Part shown: piece after piece, positions 1 to 10,430 of the stretch | Position numbering within the stretch: the first letter of the stretch is position 1 | How the letters are laid out: the number at the start of each line of letters is the position of its first letter | Assembly: GCA_002840125.1 (NCBI GenBank) | Contig: PGZF01000004.1 | Coordinates: forward strand, 479,346 to 543,345 | Direction: 5' to 3' | Source: Gammaproteobacteria bacterium HGW-Gammaproteobacteria-15 | Lineage (GTDB): Bacteria; Pseudomonadota; Gammaproteobacteria; Enterobacterales; Alteromonadaceae | Length of the DNA: 64,000 bases | Notes under the pieces: generated by a model | The model's input: only the letters and a program-made list of their open reading frames with translations | What the model was told of the DNA's origin: nothing | Databases searched by the model: none | Position numbers and translations under genes: made by a program

Positions 1-1137
1 AATAACGGCAAGAATAACGACCCCTGGAAACAGGGTGGTCGTGATCAGGGCCCGCCCGATTTAGATGAAGTGTTTCGCAACTTTGGCAAAAAGTTAGGAG
101 GCATCTTCGGCGGTGGCAAGTCTACAGGTGGTAGTAGCGGCGGTGGTGCTTCTGCTGCGTTGGTACTAATACTGATTGTCGCTGCTCTGGTATGGGCCTT
201 CAGTGGCTTTTATACCATTAAAGAATCTGAGCGTGGTGTCGTGCTGCGTTTTGGCCAGTATCACGATGAAGTCGGGCCCGGTATTCACTGGAAGCCTACC
301 TTTATTGACAACGTGTTGCCGGTTGATGTGACCAGTGTACGCACTTTGCGCAGCGATGGTTTTATGCTGACTCAGGATCAGAACCTGGTACGGGTTACGT
401 TTGAAATCCAGTATCGCGTATTCAACGCCCGTTTATATAAGTTTTCGGTGGTAGATGCTGACAGCAGTTTAAATCAGGCAACTGATGCGGCCCTGCGCTA
501 TGTTATTGGCCACTCCATTATGGACGACGTATTAACACGCGGCCGTGAAGTTGTGCGGCAGAACACCCGCCAGGAGCTCGAAGGCATTATTCAGCCCTAC
601 AATATGGGTATAGCACTGGTTGATGTTAACTTCCGCGATGCCCGGCCACCGGAAGAAGTGCGTGATGCCTTTGATGATGCGATTAAAGCTCAGGAAGATC
701 AGGAGCGTTTTGTTCAGGAAGCTCAGGCTTATGCCCGTGAAATTGAGCCGCGTGCCCGTGGTCAGGTTAACCGCGTAATGCAGGAAGCTGATGCGTATAA
801 ACAGCAAATTGTATTAAAAGCGCAAGGTGAAGTTGCACGCTTTGAGAAGCTGTTACCGGAATATCTGGCAGCGCCTAAAGTAACCCGCGATCGTATGTAC
901 ATTGAAACGATGGAGCAGGTATACAGCAATACATCTAAAGTGCTTTTGGATGTTAAAAATGGTAATAATATTATGTATTTACCTCTTGATAAGATGATTA
1001 ATCAAGGCGCTGGCAGTTCAACACCGTCAGGCAGCCTGCCGTTGATCCCATCGCGTAGCAGCACTGACAGCAGTAGCAGTTCAAACCGGACTGACAGTTC
1101 GCGCAGCACAACAACACGCAGCGGCGGCCGGGGGTAA
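1..1137 (+). CDS. hflK: HflK, membrane protease regulator subunit (5' end off the window)
   Basis: HflK forms the periplasm-facing HflKC complex that surrounds the FtsH protease in the inner membrane and modulates its action. The frame is open from base 1 and already reads the Asn/Gly-rich, DPW-containing start typical of HflK, followed by PPDLDEVF, so the true start lies left of the window; a GTG at 70 in this frame is internal. After the Gly-rich stretch comes one membrane segment (about residues 50-67 of the visible part), then the SPFH/band-7 domain with RGVVLRFGQY. The C-terminal tail is a long Ser/Thr/Arg low-complexity stretch, common but variable in HflK. hflC follows after 3 bp, so the two are co-transcribed. 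Identification is firm; only the start is missing. Confidence 0.95.
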   Translation, partial: NNGKNNDPWKQGGRDQGPPDLDEVFRNFGKKLGGIFGGGKSTGGSSGGGASAALVLILIVAALVWAFSGFYTIKESERGVVLRFGQYHDEVGPGIHWKPTFIDNVLPVDVTSVRTLRSDGFMLTQDQNLVRVTFEIQYRVFNARLYKFSVVDADSSLNQATDAALRYVIGHSIMDDVLTRGREVVRQNTRQELEGIIQPYNMGIALVDVNFRDARPPEEVRDAFDDAIKAQEDQERFVQEAQAYAREIEPRARGQVNRVMQEADAYKQQIVLKAQGEVARFEKLLPEYLAAPKVTRDRMYIETMEQVYSNTSKVLLDVKNGNNIMYLPLDKMINQGAGSSTPSGSLPLIPSRSSTDSSSSSNRTDSSRSTTTRSGGRG

Positions 1138-1140
1138 GAT

Positions 1141-2022
1141 ATGAAAAACTTTACTATAGCCATTATCGTCATTATTGGGTTTATCTTTGTCTCCGCCCTG
1201 TTTGTGGTGCCTGAAGGCCAACGCGCCATTGTGATTCAGTTTGGTAAAATTCAGCGTGATGCTGAGCAAAACGTTGTAGTGTATGAGCCAGGCTTACATT
1301 TTAAGCTGCCGTTTATTGAAACTGTGCGTAAGTTAGATGCCCGGGTACAAACATTAGATGATGCGCAAGATCGCTTTGTAACTGCTGAGAAGAAAGACTT
1401 GCTGGTAGACAGCTATGTGAAATGGCGTATCAATGACTTTGGTGCCTATTTTCTGGCAACCGGTGGTAATATTGCGCAAGCAGAGGTGTTGTTAAAACAG
1501 TATATTAACAACGGCTTACGTACTGAGTTTGGTACCCGTACCATTCAGGAAATTGTGTCAGGCGAGCGTGCAGAGCTGATGCAGGGTGCTTTACAACAAG
1601 CGGGCGCTGCGTCAAGAGAGCTGGGTATTGAAGTTGTTGACGTGCGGGTAAAGCAGATCAACCTGCCGCAGGAAGTCAGTAGCTCTATTTTCGCCCGGAT
1701 GGAAGCCGAGCGTCATGCTGTGGCACGTGAGCATCGTTCCCGTGGTATGGAAGAGGCCGAGATTATTCGCGCCGACGTTGATGCCCGGGTTACTGTTATG
1801 GTGGCCGACGCCGAGCGTAACTCGCGTACCGTGCGCGGTGATGGTGATGCCTTAGCAGCCAATGTTTATGCCGAAGCCTATAACAAAAATGCCGAGTTCT
1901 TTTCGTTTGTTCGCAGTATGGAAGCCTATCGCAAAAGCTTTAACAGTAAAGACGATGTGTTGGTGGTACAGCCGGATAATGAATTCTTTAAGTACATGAA
2001 GTCAGATCAAGTACAGAACTAA
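1141..2022 (+). CDS. hflC: HflC, membrane protease regulator subunit
   Basis: HflC is the partner of HflK in the inner-membrane complex that regulates FtsH. The 293-residue protein has an N-terminal hydrophobic anchor (about residues 4-22), then a band-7/SPFH domain starting near VPEGQRAIVIQFGK, and the family's long Glu/Arg-rich helical region (about 180-240, with RMEAERHAVAREHRS). The length matches the family. The start ATG at 1141 lies 3 bp after the hflK stop. A rho-independent terminator follows about 15 bp after the stop, so this is probably the last gene of the hfl operon. The call rests on sequence and on the hflK neighbour together. Confidence 0.96.
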   Translation: MKNFTIAIIVIIGFIFVSALFVVPEGQRAIVIQFGKIQRDAEQNVVVYEPGLHFKLPFIETVRKLDARVQTLDDAQDRFVTAEKKDLLVDSYVKWRINDFGAYFLATGGNIAQAEVLLKQYINNGLRTEFGTRTIQEIVSGERAELMQGALQQAGAASRELGIEVVDVRVKQINLPQEVSSSIFARMEAERHAVAREHRSRGMEEAEIIRADVDARVTVMVADAERNSRTVRGDGDALAANVYAEAYNKNAEFFSFVRSMEAYRKSFNSKDDVLVVQPDNEFFKYMKSDQVQN

Positions 2023-2036
2023 TAGTGTTGTATAAG

Positions 2037-2063
2037 AAAAAGGCCCGTTCAGGGCCTTTTTTG
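2037..2063 (+). terminator. Rho-independent terminator after hflC
   Basis: An AAGGCCC/GGGCCTT stem with a short GTTCA-type loop is followed by a run of T. It lies 15 bp after the hflC stop and ends the hflKC transcript before the next gene. Confidence 0.85.
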
Positions 2064-2089
2064 TCTCTGACAGGGTCATTGGGGGAGTT

Positions 2090-3259
2090 ATGTACCAACA
2101 GTTTTATCAGCGGTTTTTGCAGGCGAACCAGGGCAAGCAACATTTTGCCTGTCACTCACATCACTATTGGCCGGATGTTACCCGCGATGCCATGTTGGCA
2201 TACTGGGACGATACCGCCAGGCTGGTAGATGATAAATGGCGCTATATTTTTGGTGAAAAAGTACCGCAAACCCAGCAATTAATTGCCGACATATTGCAGT
2301 TGCCCCAGGCTGAACAAATTGTGTTTGCCCCCAATACTCACGAACTGGTGATGCGTTTGCTTAGTTGTTTTGATTTACGCCACCCACTGAGAATTCTAAC
2401 CACTGACAGTGAGTTTCACAGCTTTTCGCGGCAGGTAAAGCGTTTGGTGGAATATGACAACGTGCAACTGGATATTATTCCAACCGAGCCTTTTGCCAGC
2501 TTTACACAGCGCTTTAGTGACGCTGCGGCAGCAAACAACTATCAGTTGATTTTCTGCAGCCAGGTCTTTTTTAATTCAGGTTTCGCTATTACCGATTTAT
2601 CCGGCTTGGTACAGCAATTAGCTGCCGCCAGCGATGCGATGATCGTGATCGACGGCTATCATGGTTTTATGGCCTTGCCGACAGACTTATCGGCAATTGC
2701 TGAGCGCGTTTTTTATCTGGCCGGCAGTTATAAGTATGCGCAGGGCGGTGAGGGCTGCTGTTTTATGGCCGTGCCGCTGGGCTGCACAGCGCGGCCGTTA
2801 TATACCGGCTGGTTTGCTGAATTTGGTACTTTGGCGGGCGAGAAATCTGCCACCGTACTGTACAGTGAAGATGGTTATCGTTTCGCCGGCTCAACGATGG
2901 ATTTCTCTGCTTTATATCGCCTCAATGCCGTGCTGCGGTTATTTAAGCAGCAGGGCATCAGTGTTGGCCGTATTCATCAGTACGTACAGCAGTTACAACA
3001 GGTATTTTTAGCTAAAATAGCAGAGTTAAAGCATGCTAAGTTAAATTTGCAGACACTGCTGCGGCATGATTTGGCACACCACGGCCATTTTTTAACCTTC
3101 CGTTTGGGCAGTGCAGCTGAAGTGGCTGAGCTGGCAGCACAGTTAAAACGCGCCGGTATTGAAACCGACTATCGCGCAGATCGTTTACGGTTTGGCTTTG
3201 CTTTATACCATAACAGTGCGCAATATGATTTAACTTGTCTAACTCATGGGCATACTTAA
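2090..3259 (+). CDS. PLP-dependent aminotransferase class V-fold protein, function unknown
   Basis: This 389-residue protein looks like a pyridoxal-phosphate enzyme of the class V aminotransferase/kynureninase fold. Visible features are the N-terminal HSHHYWPD segment, the IDGYHGF stretch (about residues 184-190) where the cofactor-binding Asp of this fold is expected, and GSYKYAQGGEG (about 209-219), whose Lys is the probable Schiff-base residue. The ATG at 2090 has a GGGGGAG ribosome-binding site a few bases upstream. It stands alone between two terminators, so context gives no substrate. Kynureninase-like enzymes are a possible comparison, but no kynurenine-pathway gene is nearby, so I leave the reaction open. 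Confidence 0.75.
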   Translation: MYQQFYQRFLQANQGKQHFACHSHHYWPDVTRDAMLAYWDDTARLVDDKWRYIFGEKVPQTQQLIADILQLPQAEQIVFAPNTHELVMRLLSCFDLRHPLRILTTDSEFHSFSRQVKRLVEYDNVQLDIIPTEPFASFTQRFSDAAAANNYQLIFCSQVFFNSGFAITDLSGLVQQLAAASDAMIVIDGYHGFMALPTDLSAIAERVFYLAGSYKYAQGGEGCCFMAVPLGCTARPLYTGWFAEFGTLAGEKSATVLYSEDGYRFAGSTMDFSALYRLNAVLRLFKQQGISVGRIHQYVQQLQQVFLAKIAELKHAKLNLQTLLRHDLAHHGHFLTFRLGSAAEVAELAAQLKRAGIETDYRADRLRFGFALYHNSAQYDLTCLTHGHT

Positions 3260-3284
3260 CTGACTGAATAAAAACCATTAATTT

Positions 3285-3313
3285 AGCCGCTGAGAAAAAA
3301 GCGGCTTTTTTTC
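3285..3313 (+). terminator. Rho-independent terminator after the class V aminotransferase-like gene
   Basis: An AGCCGC/GCGGCT stem with an A-rich loop is followed by seven T. It lies 26 bp after the stop at 3259 and just upstream of the purA promoter region. Confidence 0.8.
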
Positions 3314-3323
3314 CTCCAGACGG

Positions 3324-4680
<1,357 letters not shown>

Positions 4681-4708
4681 GGCATCTGTTTGTTAAGTTG
4701 TGCCGTAT

Positions 4709-4740
4709 AAAAAACGCTGCCACCTGGCAGCGTTTTTGTT
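4709..4740 (+). terminator. Rho-independent terminator after purA
   Basis: A perfect ACGCTGCC/GGCAGCGT stem with a short loop is followed by a T-rich tail, about 30 bp after the purA stop. Confidence 0.88.
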
Positions 4741-4775
4741 TATGCTGATAAAAAGCGAAACATGGAGTTACGGTT

Positions 4776-6095
4776 ATGCGCATTTTTACTTTGTTAGCAG
4801 CGTTAATAACGCTTACCGCTTGTGGTGGCGGAGGCAACTTAGATACTGACAGCACAGGGCAAACCAGTATTTGCCAGCGTACTGATATTAACTCTCAGGT
4901 GTTTTGTGCGTTGCAGCGCGATTATCTGTGGTACCGTGATTTGCCTGCTTCAATTAACCCAAATAGTTACAGCTCGCCCAATCAATTATTGCAGGCTGTC
5001 GCAGCGCCACAGGATCGCTACAGCTTTATTCTTACCCGGCAGGAATATGAAGATCGCTTTATCAACGCTACCTTTTTCGGCTACGGTTTCTCCAGTGTCA
5101 GAGCAGATAATAATACGGCGTTGCAAATTGCGTATGTATATGACGACGGTTCAGCGGCTCAAAATGGCCTGCGCCGCGGCGACAAAATAATTGAAATTGA
5201 AGGCGTTAGTGTTGCGCAGTGGCTAAGCCGGCTTGATGCAGGCACGGCAACCAATGAGGATATTTACGGCCCGAACGAAACTGGCGTAGTACGTAACTTT
5301 GTCTGGCGTAAGCCAGATGCCTCTGAGCGGGTAGCAGATTTTATTAAAACGGAAGTTACTACCAATACCGTGCTGCACCGCTCTGTAACTACACAAGGCA
5401 GTAAACGTATTGGTTATCTGGTGTTTAATACTTTTATTGAATTATCTGAGACGGAACTGGAAGAAGCCTTTGCCTATTTTGCTACGCAAGGGGTTAATGA
5501 GTTGGTACTGGATGTGCGTTACAACGGCGGCGGCCTGATCCGGGTGGCAAACCAACTGAGTACACAGATTGCACGAAACTTCGTTCAGGGCCAAGTATTT
5601 CTAAAATATCAGTTTAATGACAAAAATACGGCAAAAAATAGTACTACCCTGTTTGCGCTGGGTGCCGGCAGAACGGCTCTGAATCTGCCCAGGGTATTTG
5701 TGCTGACAACCCAAAGCAGCTGCTCATCCAGCGAGCTGGTAATTAATTCTCTGACACCTTTTGTTAATGTGGTGCAGATAGGCAGTGCAACTTGTGGTAA
5801 GCCGATAGGGCAGCAACCGGATATTATTGGCAACTACGTGTTGTTTGCTATTAACTTTCAAACGGTAAACGCGCTGGATCAAGGTGGGTACTTTGATGGG
5901 TTACAGCCTAACTGCCCGGTTAATGACAACATTATCGGAGATTGGGGTGTTGTTACTGATCCTTTGTATGCAGAGGCAGTTAATTATATTGCCAGCGGTA
6001 GCTGTAGCGATGTAGCCGTAAGTAGTGCAGCAGTGCGTGCTGAACAGGCAAAACCAAAGCTGGCTGCGCCCTGGGTATTAAATAATGAGCAATAA
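4776..6095 (+). CDS. S41-family peptidase, predicted lipoprotein
   Basis: The N-terminus is a short lipoprotein signal with the lipobox LTAC (Cys about residue 16) followed by a glycine run, so the protein is probably membrane-anchored and faces the periplasm or the cell surface. A PDZ-like segment follows (about 110-160, with GLRRGDKIIEIEGVSV), then an S41/tail-specific protease domain with LDVRYNGGGL (about 243-252) and the catalytic-serine region TTQSSCSSSELV (about 311-322). The ATG at 4776 has a GGAG site upstream. It is 439 residues long, in range for this family. The substrate is unknown. The position between purA and motX gives no functional link, and it is probably transcribed alone. 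Confidence 0.8.
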   Translation: MRIFTLLAALITLTACGGGGNLDTDSTGQTSICQRTDINSQVFCALQRDYLWYRDLPASINPNSYSSPNQLLQAVAAPQDRYSFILTRQEYEDRFINATFFGYGFSSVRADNNTALQIAYVYDDGSAAQNGLRRGDKIIEIEGVSVAQWLSRLDAGTATNEDIYGPNETGVVRNFVWRKPDASERVADFIKTEVTTNTVLHRSVTTQGSKRIGYLVFNTFIELSETELEEAFAYFATQGVNELVLDVRYNGGGLIRVANQLSTQIARNFVQGQVFLKYQFNDKNTAKNSTTLFALGAGRTALNLPRVFVLTTQSSCSSSELVINSLTPFVNVVQIGSATCGKPIGQQPDIIGNYVLFAINFQTVNALDQGGYFDGLQPNCPVNDNIIGDWGVVTDPLYAEAVNYIASGSCSDVAVSSAAVRAEQAKPKLAAPWVLNNEQ

Positions 6096-6169
6096 AAGGC
6101 GTGAAGTTTGCTTAAAAAAAGCCACTTGAGGCCGATAAAGCCTAAGATAACAATTTTCAGGCGCATATT

Positions 6170-6790
6170 ATGACTAAAATGCTATGGTTGGTGCTGGCGG
6201 TTCTGACACTGCAAACGCCGTTAACACAGGCTCAGGAACTTGAAGCCGTGCAGTTATATTCTCAGGATGAACTGTTGGCATTGATCCGTACCAACAGCCA
6301 TCTTAAGCGTGTACGGGCCGATGATTGTCAGCTGGTGCGTGATATCGAAGCCCGGGCGGATATTATGCAGTTGCCGGCTTATCAGTTTTTATATGGCGAT
6401 ATGCTGGCCTATGCGGTTTGTGTGCCACGTAATGTAGAACGAGGCTGGGACCTGATGCTGCAAGCCGCAGGGCAAGGCTTACCTGAGGGGTTAGAACAAG
6501 TAGGCCGTTATTATCATATTGGCCGCTTTGTGCAGCCCGACACAGATAAAGCTATTATTTATTTGCGTGAAGCCTCGGCACTGGGTAATTTAAAAGCGCA
6601 GTTACGTTTGGCGCAAATATTAATTGACGGCCATGGCAGTCCGGTAGATTTTGAACAAAGCTATCGCTGGTTGCATAATGCGGTAACGGCAGATGCCGGT
6701 ACACATAAACAAATACAACAGTTGCTTGGTAAGTTAAGCCAAAAAATGCCCGCAAGGGTAGTGGCGAATGCCAAACGGCCGGTAAAATGA
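6170..6790 (+). CDS. motX: MotX, sodium-driven polar flagellar motor protein
   Basis: MotX is a secreted periplasmic protein that, with MotY, forms the T ring needed for the sodium-driven stator (PomA/PomB) of polar flagella. The 206-residue protein has a cleavable signal peptide (about residues 1-21, ending near TQAQ), then ADDCQLVRDIEARA and LPAYQFLYGDMLAYAVCVPR, stretches I recognise from Vibrio MotX, then Sel1-type repeats (about 90-165: GLPEGLEQVGRYY, GNLKAQLRLAQIL). The purA, motX, rnr, rlmB order also matches the Vibrio neighbourhood. The other flagellar genes are not in this window. A plain Sel1-repeat protein is the alternative, but sequence and synteny together favour MotX. Confidence 0.85.
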   Translation: MTKMLWLVLAVLTLQTPLTQAQELEAVQLYSQDELLALIRTNSHLKRVRADDCQLVRDIEARADIMQLPAYQFLYGDMLAYAVCVPRNVERGWDLMLQAAGQGLPEGLEQVGRYYHIGRFVQPDTDKAIIYLREASALGNLKAQLRLAQILIDGHGSPVDFEQSYRWLHNAVTADAGTHKQIQQLLGKLSQKMPARVVANAKRPVK

Positions 6791-6856
6791 AGTTCATACT
6801 CATAACCCGGTTTAGCTGTTACACTTAACACAATTTAGGAAACAAAAGATAACTTA

Positions 6857-9196
6857 ATGACGGTAAATGATCCGCATCTTGCGCGTGAGCAGGAAAAATA
6901 CGACAACCCTATCCCCAGCCGTGAATTTATTCTCGAGCATATCGAAAAACGCCAGAGCCCCGCTTACTTTGAAGAATTAGTTGAAGAGCTGGGTTTAACC
7001 GACGACGATGCTATTTTCGCGCTGAAAAAACGCCTGCGCGCCATGGAGCGTGACGGCCAGCTAATTTATACCAAAAACCGCCGCTATGGCCTGGTCGATA
7101 ATATGGACCTGGTAAAAGGCACGGTATTGGGCCACCGCGAAGGTTTCGGCTTCTTAAAGCTGGAGCAGGGTGGGCCGGACTGGTTTATTCCCAATTTTGA
7201 GATGCAGCGCTTGCTGCACGGCGATATTGTGCTGGCGACAGCGCAAAGCGTAAATAGCAAAGATAAAATTGAAGCCCGCGTAGTGCGGGTATTAGAGTCG
7301 CGCGCCGAGCCAATAGTAGGCCGCTACTATAAAGATTTCGCCTTGGGCGTAGTAGTGCCGGACGACCCGCGCATTACCCAGGATATTGTTATCCCTGATG
7401 GGGAGCAGGGCGAAGCCCGGCACGGCCAGGTGGTGTTGGTAGAAATAACCCAGCGGCCATCAAAGCGGGTGAATGCAGTAGGTAAAGTCACCGAAGTACT
7501 GGGCGAGCATATGGCGCCGGGTATGGAAATTGAAATTGCCATTCGTAATCATGGTATTCCACATGTGTTTTCTGATGCGGTATTAAAACAAGTGGCTAAG
7601 TACGGCGAAGAAGTGCCGGAAGCGGCCAAGCAAGGCCGTGTCGATTTAACCAAATTAGGCTTGATCACCATTGATGGTGAAGATGCGCGCGACTTTGATG
7701 ACGCCGTTTACGCTGAAGCCAAAGACAACGGCGGCTGGCGGTTATGGGTTGCCATTGCCGATGTTAGTGCCTATGTGCTGCCTTATACCGTGCTGGATAA
7801 CACCGCCATAGAACGCGGTAATTCGGTGTATTTCCCCGATCACGTAGTGCCTATGTTGCCGGAAGCGTTATCTAACGGCCTGTGTTCGCTTAACCCGCAT
7901 ACCGACCGCTTATGTTTAGTTGCCGACATGCATATTAGCGCCAGCGGTAAACTCGACAGCTATCAGTTTTATGAAGCGGTGATGCACTCCAGTGCGCGCT
8001 TAACTTATAACAAGGTGCATAAGATACTGCAGGGCGACCCTGAGTTACGAGCGCAATATGCCGCGAACCTGACCAATATTGAAACGCTGAACAGCCTGTA
8101 TAAAAAGCTGGCCAAAGTACGCGGCCAACGCGGTGCTATAGAGTTTGAAACGGTAGAAACCCGCTTTGTGTTTAACAGTCACCGTAAAATTGAGCAAATT
8201 GTGCCGGTGCACCGCGTTGAATCGCATAAGATCATTGAAGAATGCATGATCATGGCTAACGTGGCGGCGGCACGCTTTATTGAAAAGCACGAAGCCCATA
8301 CGCTGTTTCGTGTGCACGAGCGTCCCGATGCCGACCGCTTTGATAACTTCCGCCGCTTTTTAGCTGAGCTGGGTATCGACGCGAATTTATCAGCCGAACC
8401 GACACCGCTGGAGCTAACGCAAACTTTGGAGAAGATTGGCGACCGGCCGGACCGCGAGCTGATAGAAACCACTATGTTGCGCTCAATGAAACAAGCGGTG
8501 TATCAGGGCGATAACCAGGGCCACTTTGGTTTGGCGCTGGAGGCTTATGCGCACTTTACCTCGCCAATCCGCCGTTACCCGGACTTAGTGCTGCACCGTG
8601 GCATTAAAGCCTTACTGGCCAAGCAAGGCCAGAAAGTCACCGGTGCCCGCGAATACACTGAAGCCGAAATTACGCCTCTGGGCGAGCAATGCTCGATGAC
8701 CGAGCGCCGCGCTGACGATGCCACCCGCGAAGTAGCTGACTGGCTTAAATGCGAGTATATGCAAGACCATTTAGGCGCAGAGTTTGACGGTGTTGTATCT
8801 ACCGTTACCAGCTTTGGCCTGTTTGTACGCTTAACCGAACTGTATATCGAAGGCTTGGTGCATGTCACTTCGTTGCAAAACGACTACTACCACTTTGACG
8901 CTGAGCGTCATACGCTAAGCGGCGAGCATGGTAAAGTAACCTATCGCATGGGTGATTTGCTAAAAGTGAAAGTGGCAGCAGTTAACCTGGAAGCACGCAA
9001 GATTGATTTAGTCTTAGTCGGCGAGCCAACGCGGGTTGTCAGCAAAGAACAAATTAAAGCGTCAAAGCAAGGTGCAGCCAAAGGCGGCAAACGCGCTACC
9101 GGTAAAGCAGCACCTGCCGCTAAAGGTGCTGAAGCTAAGCCCAAAGGCGCGCGCAATATTACGGCGCGTAAAAAGCCACGGCGTAAAGCTAAGTAA
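6857..9196 (+). CDS. rnr: Ribonuclease R
   Basis: RNase R is a processive 3'-5' exoribonuclease that degrades structured RNA and takes part in rRNA quality control and tmRNA processing. The 779-residue protein has the expected order: an N-terminal winged-helix region (about 20-80), cold-shock-type domains, the RNB catalytic domain with DGEDARDFDDAV (about 271-282, the acidic metal-binding cluster) and HFTSPIRRYPDLVLHR (about 565-580), an S1 domain (about 640-725) and a Lys-rich basic tail. Length and domain order are those of the family. rlmB follows 48 bp later with no clear terminator between, so co-transcription is likely, as in other gammaproteobacteria. Confidence 0.98.
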   Translation: MTVNDPHLAREQEKYDNPIPSREFILEHIEKRQSPAYFEELVEELGLTDDDAIFALKKRLRAMERDGQLIYTKNRRYGLVDNMDLVKGTVLGHREGFGFLKLEQGGPDWFIPNFEMQRLLHGDIVLATAQSVNSKDKIEARVVRVLESRAEPIVGRYYKDFALGVVVPDDPRITQDIVIPDGEQGEARHGQVVLVEITQRPSKRVNAVGKVTEVLGEHMAPGMEIEIAIRNHGIPHVFSDAVLKQVAKYGEEVPEAAKQGRVDLTKLGLITIDGEDARDFDDAVYAEAKDNGGWRLWVAIADVSAYVLPYTVLDNTAIERGNSVYFPDHVVPMLPEALSNGLCSLNPHTDRLCLVADMHISASGKLDSYQFYEAVMHSSARLTYNKVHKILQGDPELRAQYAANLTNIETLNSLYKKLAKVRGQRGAIEFETVETRFVFNSHRKIEQIVPVHRVESHKIIEECMIMANVAAARFIEKHEAHTLFRVHERPDADRFDNFRRFLAELGIDANLSAEPTPLELTQTLEKIGDRPDRELIETTMLRSMKQAVYQGDNQGHFGLALEAYAHFTSPIRRYPDLVLHRGIKALLAKQGQKVTGAREYTEAEITPLGEQCSMTERRADDATREVADWLKCEYMQDHLGAEFDGVVSTVTSFGLFVRLTELYIEGLVHVTSLQNDYYHFDAERHTLSGEHGKVTYRMGDLLKVKVAAVNLEARKIDLVLVGEPTRVVSKEQIKASKQGAAKGGKRATGKAAPAAKGAEAKPKGARNITARKKPRRKAK

Positions 9197-9244
9197 TAAG
9201 GTAAACTGCCGGCCTTTTTTAAGTGTCGGCATTAAGGGTTAACA

Positions 9245-9976
9245 ATGAGCGCAGATCTGGTCTTTGGTATTCATGCGGTAGGCGCATTACTGCAACGTGC
9301 ACCGCAGGATGTGCTGGAACTGTTCGTGATGAAAGATCGCGACGACAAGCGCATGCAGCCGTTAATTCAGCAGGCACGGCAAAACGGCGTATCAGTGCAG
9401 TTTTGTAACCGCAAAACCATGGACGATATGGTTGGCGGTCAGCATCAGGGCATTATTGCTAAAGCCCGCTTACAAAGCAGTGGCAGCGAAGCCGATTTAG
9501 CCGCCATTGTTGAGCAACAGGAAAAGCCGTTTATTCTGATCCTTGATGGCGTAACCGACCCGCACAATTTAGGCGCTATTTTACGCAGCGCCGATGCCGC
9601 CGGTGTGCATGCAGTGGTGTCGCCAAAAGACCGTTCAGTAAAATTAACCTCAGTGGTGCGTAAAGTCGCCTGTGGTGCAGCAGAGAGCGTGCCTTTTATT
9701 ACCGTAACCAACTTAGCCCGTACCCTGCGTGAATTGCAGGACGCCGGTGTTTGGGTAGTCGGCACCGCCGGTGAAACCGATACCAGTATTTATCAGGCTG
9801 ATTTTAAAGGCCCGTTGGCGCTGGTACTGGGGGCCGAAGGCGAAGGACTGCGCCGTTTAACCCGCGAAACCTGCGACAGCCTGGTAAAAATTCCGATGTT
9901 TGGTACTGTGTCCAGCCTTAACGTTTCGGTTGCTGCCGGTATCTGCTTATTTGAAGCCGTGCGCCAGCGCCAATAA
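9245..9976 (+). CDS. rlmB: 23S rRNA (guanosine-2'-O-)-methyltransferase RlmB
   Basis: RlmB is a SPOUT-class enzyme that methylates the 2'-O of G2251 (E. coli numbering) in 23S rRNA. The 243-residue protein has the N-terminal substrate-binding domain (about 1-75, starting FGIHAVGALL) and the knotted SpoU domain with LDGVTDPHNLGAILRSADAAG (its central part about 100-120), LVLGAEGEGLRR (about 192-203) and SLNVSVAAGICLFEAVRQR at the C-terminus, which forms the cofactor-binding knot. It lies directly after rnr, the usual arrangement. The ATG at 9245 follows a spacer containing GGGTTAACA. Confidence 0.97.
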   Translation: MSADLVFGIHAVGALLQRAPQDVLELFVMKDRDDKRMQPLIQQARQNGVSVQFCNRKTMDDMVGGQHQGIIAKARLQSSGSEADLAAIVEQQEKPFILILDGVTDPHNLGAILRSADAAGVHAVVSPKDRSVKLTSVVRKVACGAAESVPFITVTNLARTLRELQDAGVWVVGTAGETDTSIYQADFKGPLALVLGAEGEGLRRLTRETCDSLVKIPMFGTVSSLNVSVAAGICLFEAVRQRQ

Positions 9977-10372
9977 ACTCCCTGCATTATTGCTTTGTGC
10001 GATAGCAAAGGTTAGGTGTTTCGATTGCGCAGCCACAGAGTGTCTGAGTGAGCGCGTAAGCAGCGAACGAGTTGCTGTGGCGAGCACAGCGAAATAGCTA
10101 GCCTTGCTGTTTTCTGGCCGGTAAAAGTGAGTGCTATGCTCGCCACAATGACACCTCGGGCAATCCTGCCCTCAGTGAGGCGGCTCAGCTAAGCTTACCA
10201 AATTCGTTCCCGACGAATTTGTCCGCCGCCTTCGCTTACGCGAAATGGGTTTGTGGCTGCGCTATCACTCGCTTTTACCTGCTTAATCTTTCAAATTGAT
10301 TGCTTTCTGCTTGTTATTTACCCGCTAAGTCCGTAAAATACGCGACCTTCGGCCATACACCTAACGTTCCTT
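9977..10372 (+). repeat. Non-coding, repeat-rich spacer between rlmB and rpsF
   Basis: I find no credible gene in this stretch. It contains several inverted repeats: GCCACAG at 10032-10038 against CTGTGGC at 10075-10081; GTGGCGAGCA at 10077-10086 against TGCTCGCCAC at 10137-10146 (10 of 10 complementary); a hairpin with an AAATTCGT/ACGAATTT stem at 10200-10220; and a TTCGC/GCGAA hairpin at 10231-10244. An imperfect longer pair (10120-10146 against 10253-10279, about 20 of 27 positions) encloses the middle. The word GCGCAGCCAC at 10026-10035 recurs in complement inside the last arm. This resembles a small non-autonomous dispersed repeat or overlapping palindromic units. Whether copies occur elsewhere in the genome cannot be seen here. 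Confidence 0.5.
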
Positions 10373-10408
10373 GCCTCCATGAGAACCCCGGCCGAGTTCC
10401 CCCGAGGC
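10373..10408 (+). promoter_or_regulatory. Candidate S6:S18-binding leader of the rpsF operon
   Basis: Just ahead of rpsF, GCCTC (10373-10377) can pair with GAGGC (10404-10408). Inside that, GAAC (10383-10386) can pair with GTTC (10396-10399) around a C/G-rich loop containing CCG. A hairpin with a bulged CCG triplet is the known mRNA site where the S6:S18 complex represses its own operon in many bacteria. The match here is by position and by simple pairing only. Confidence 0.4.
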
Positions 10409-10430
10409 TTACTAACCGTAAGGAGCTACA

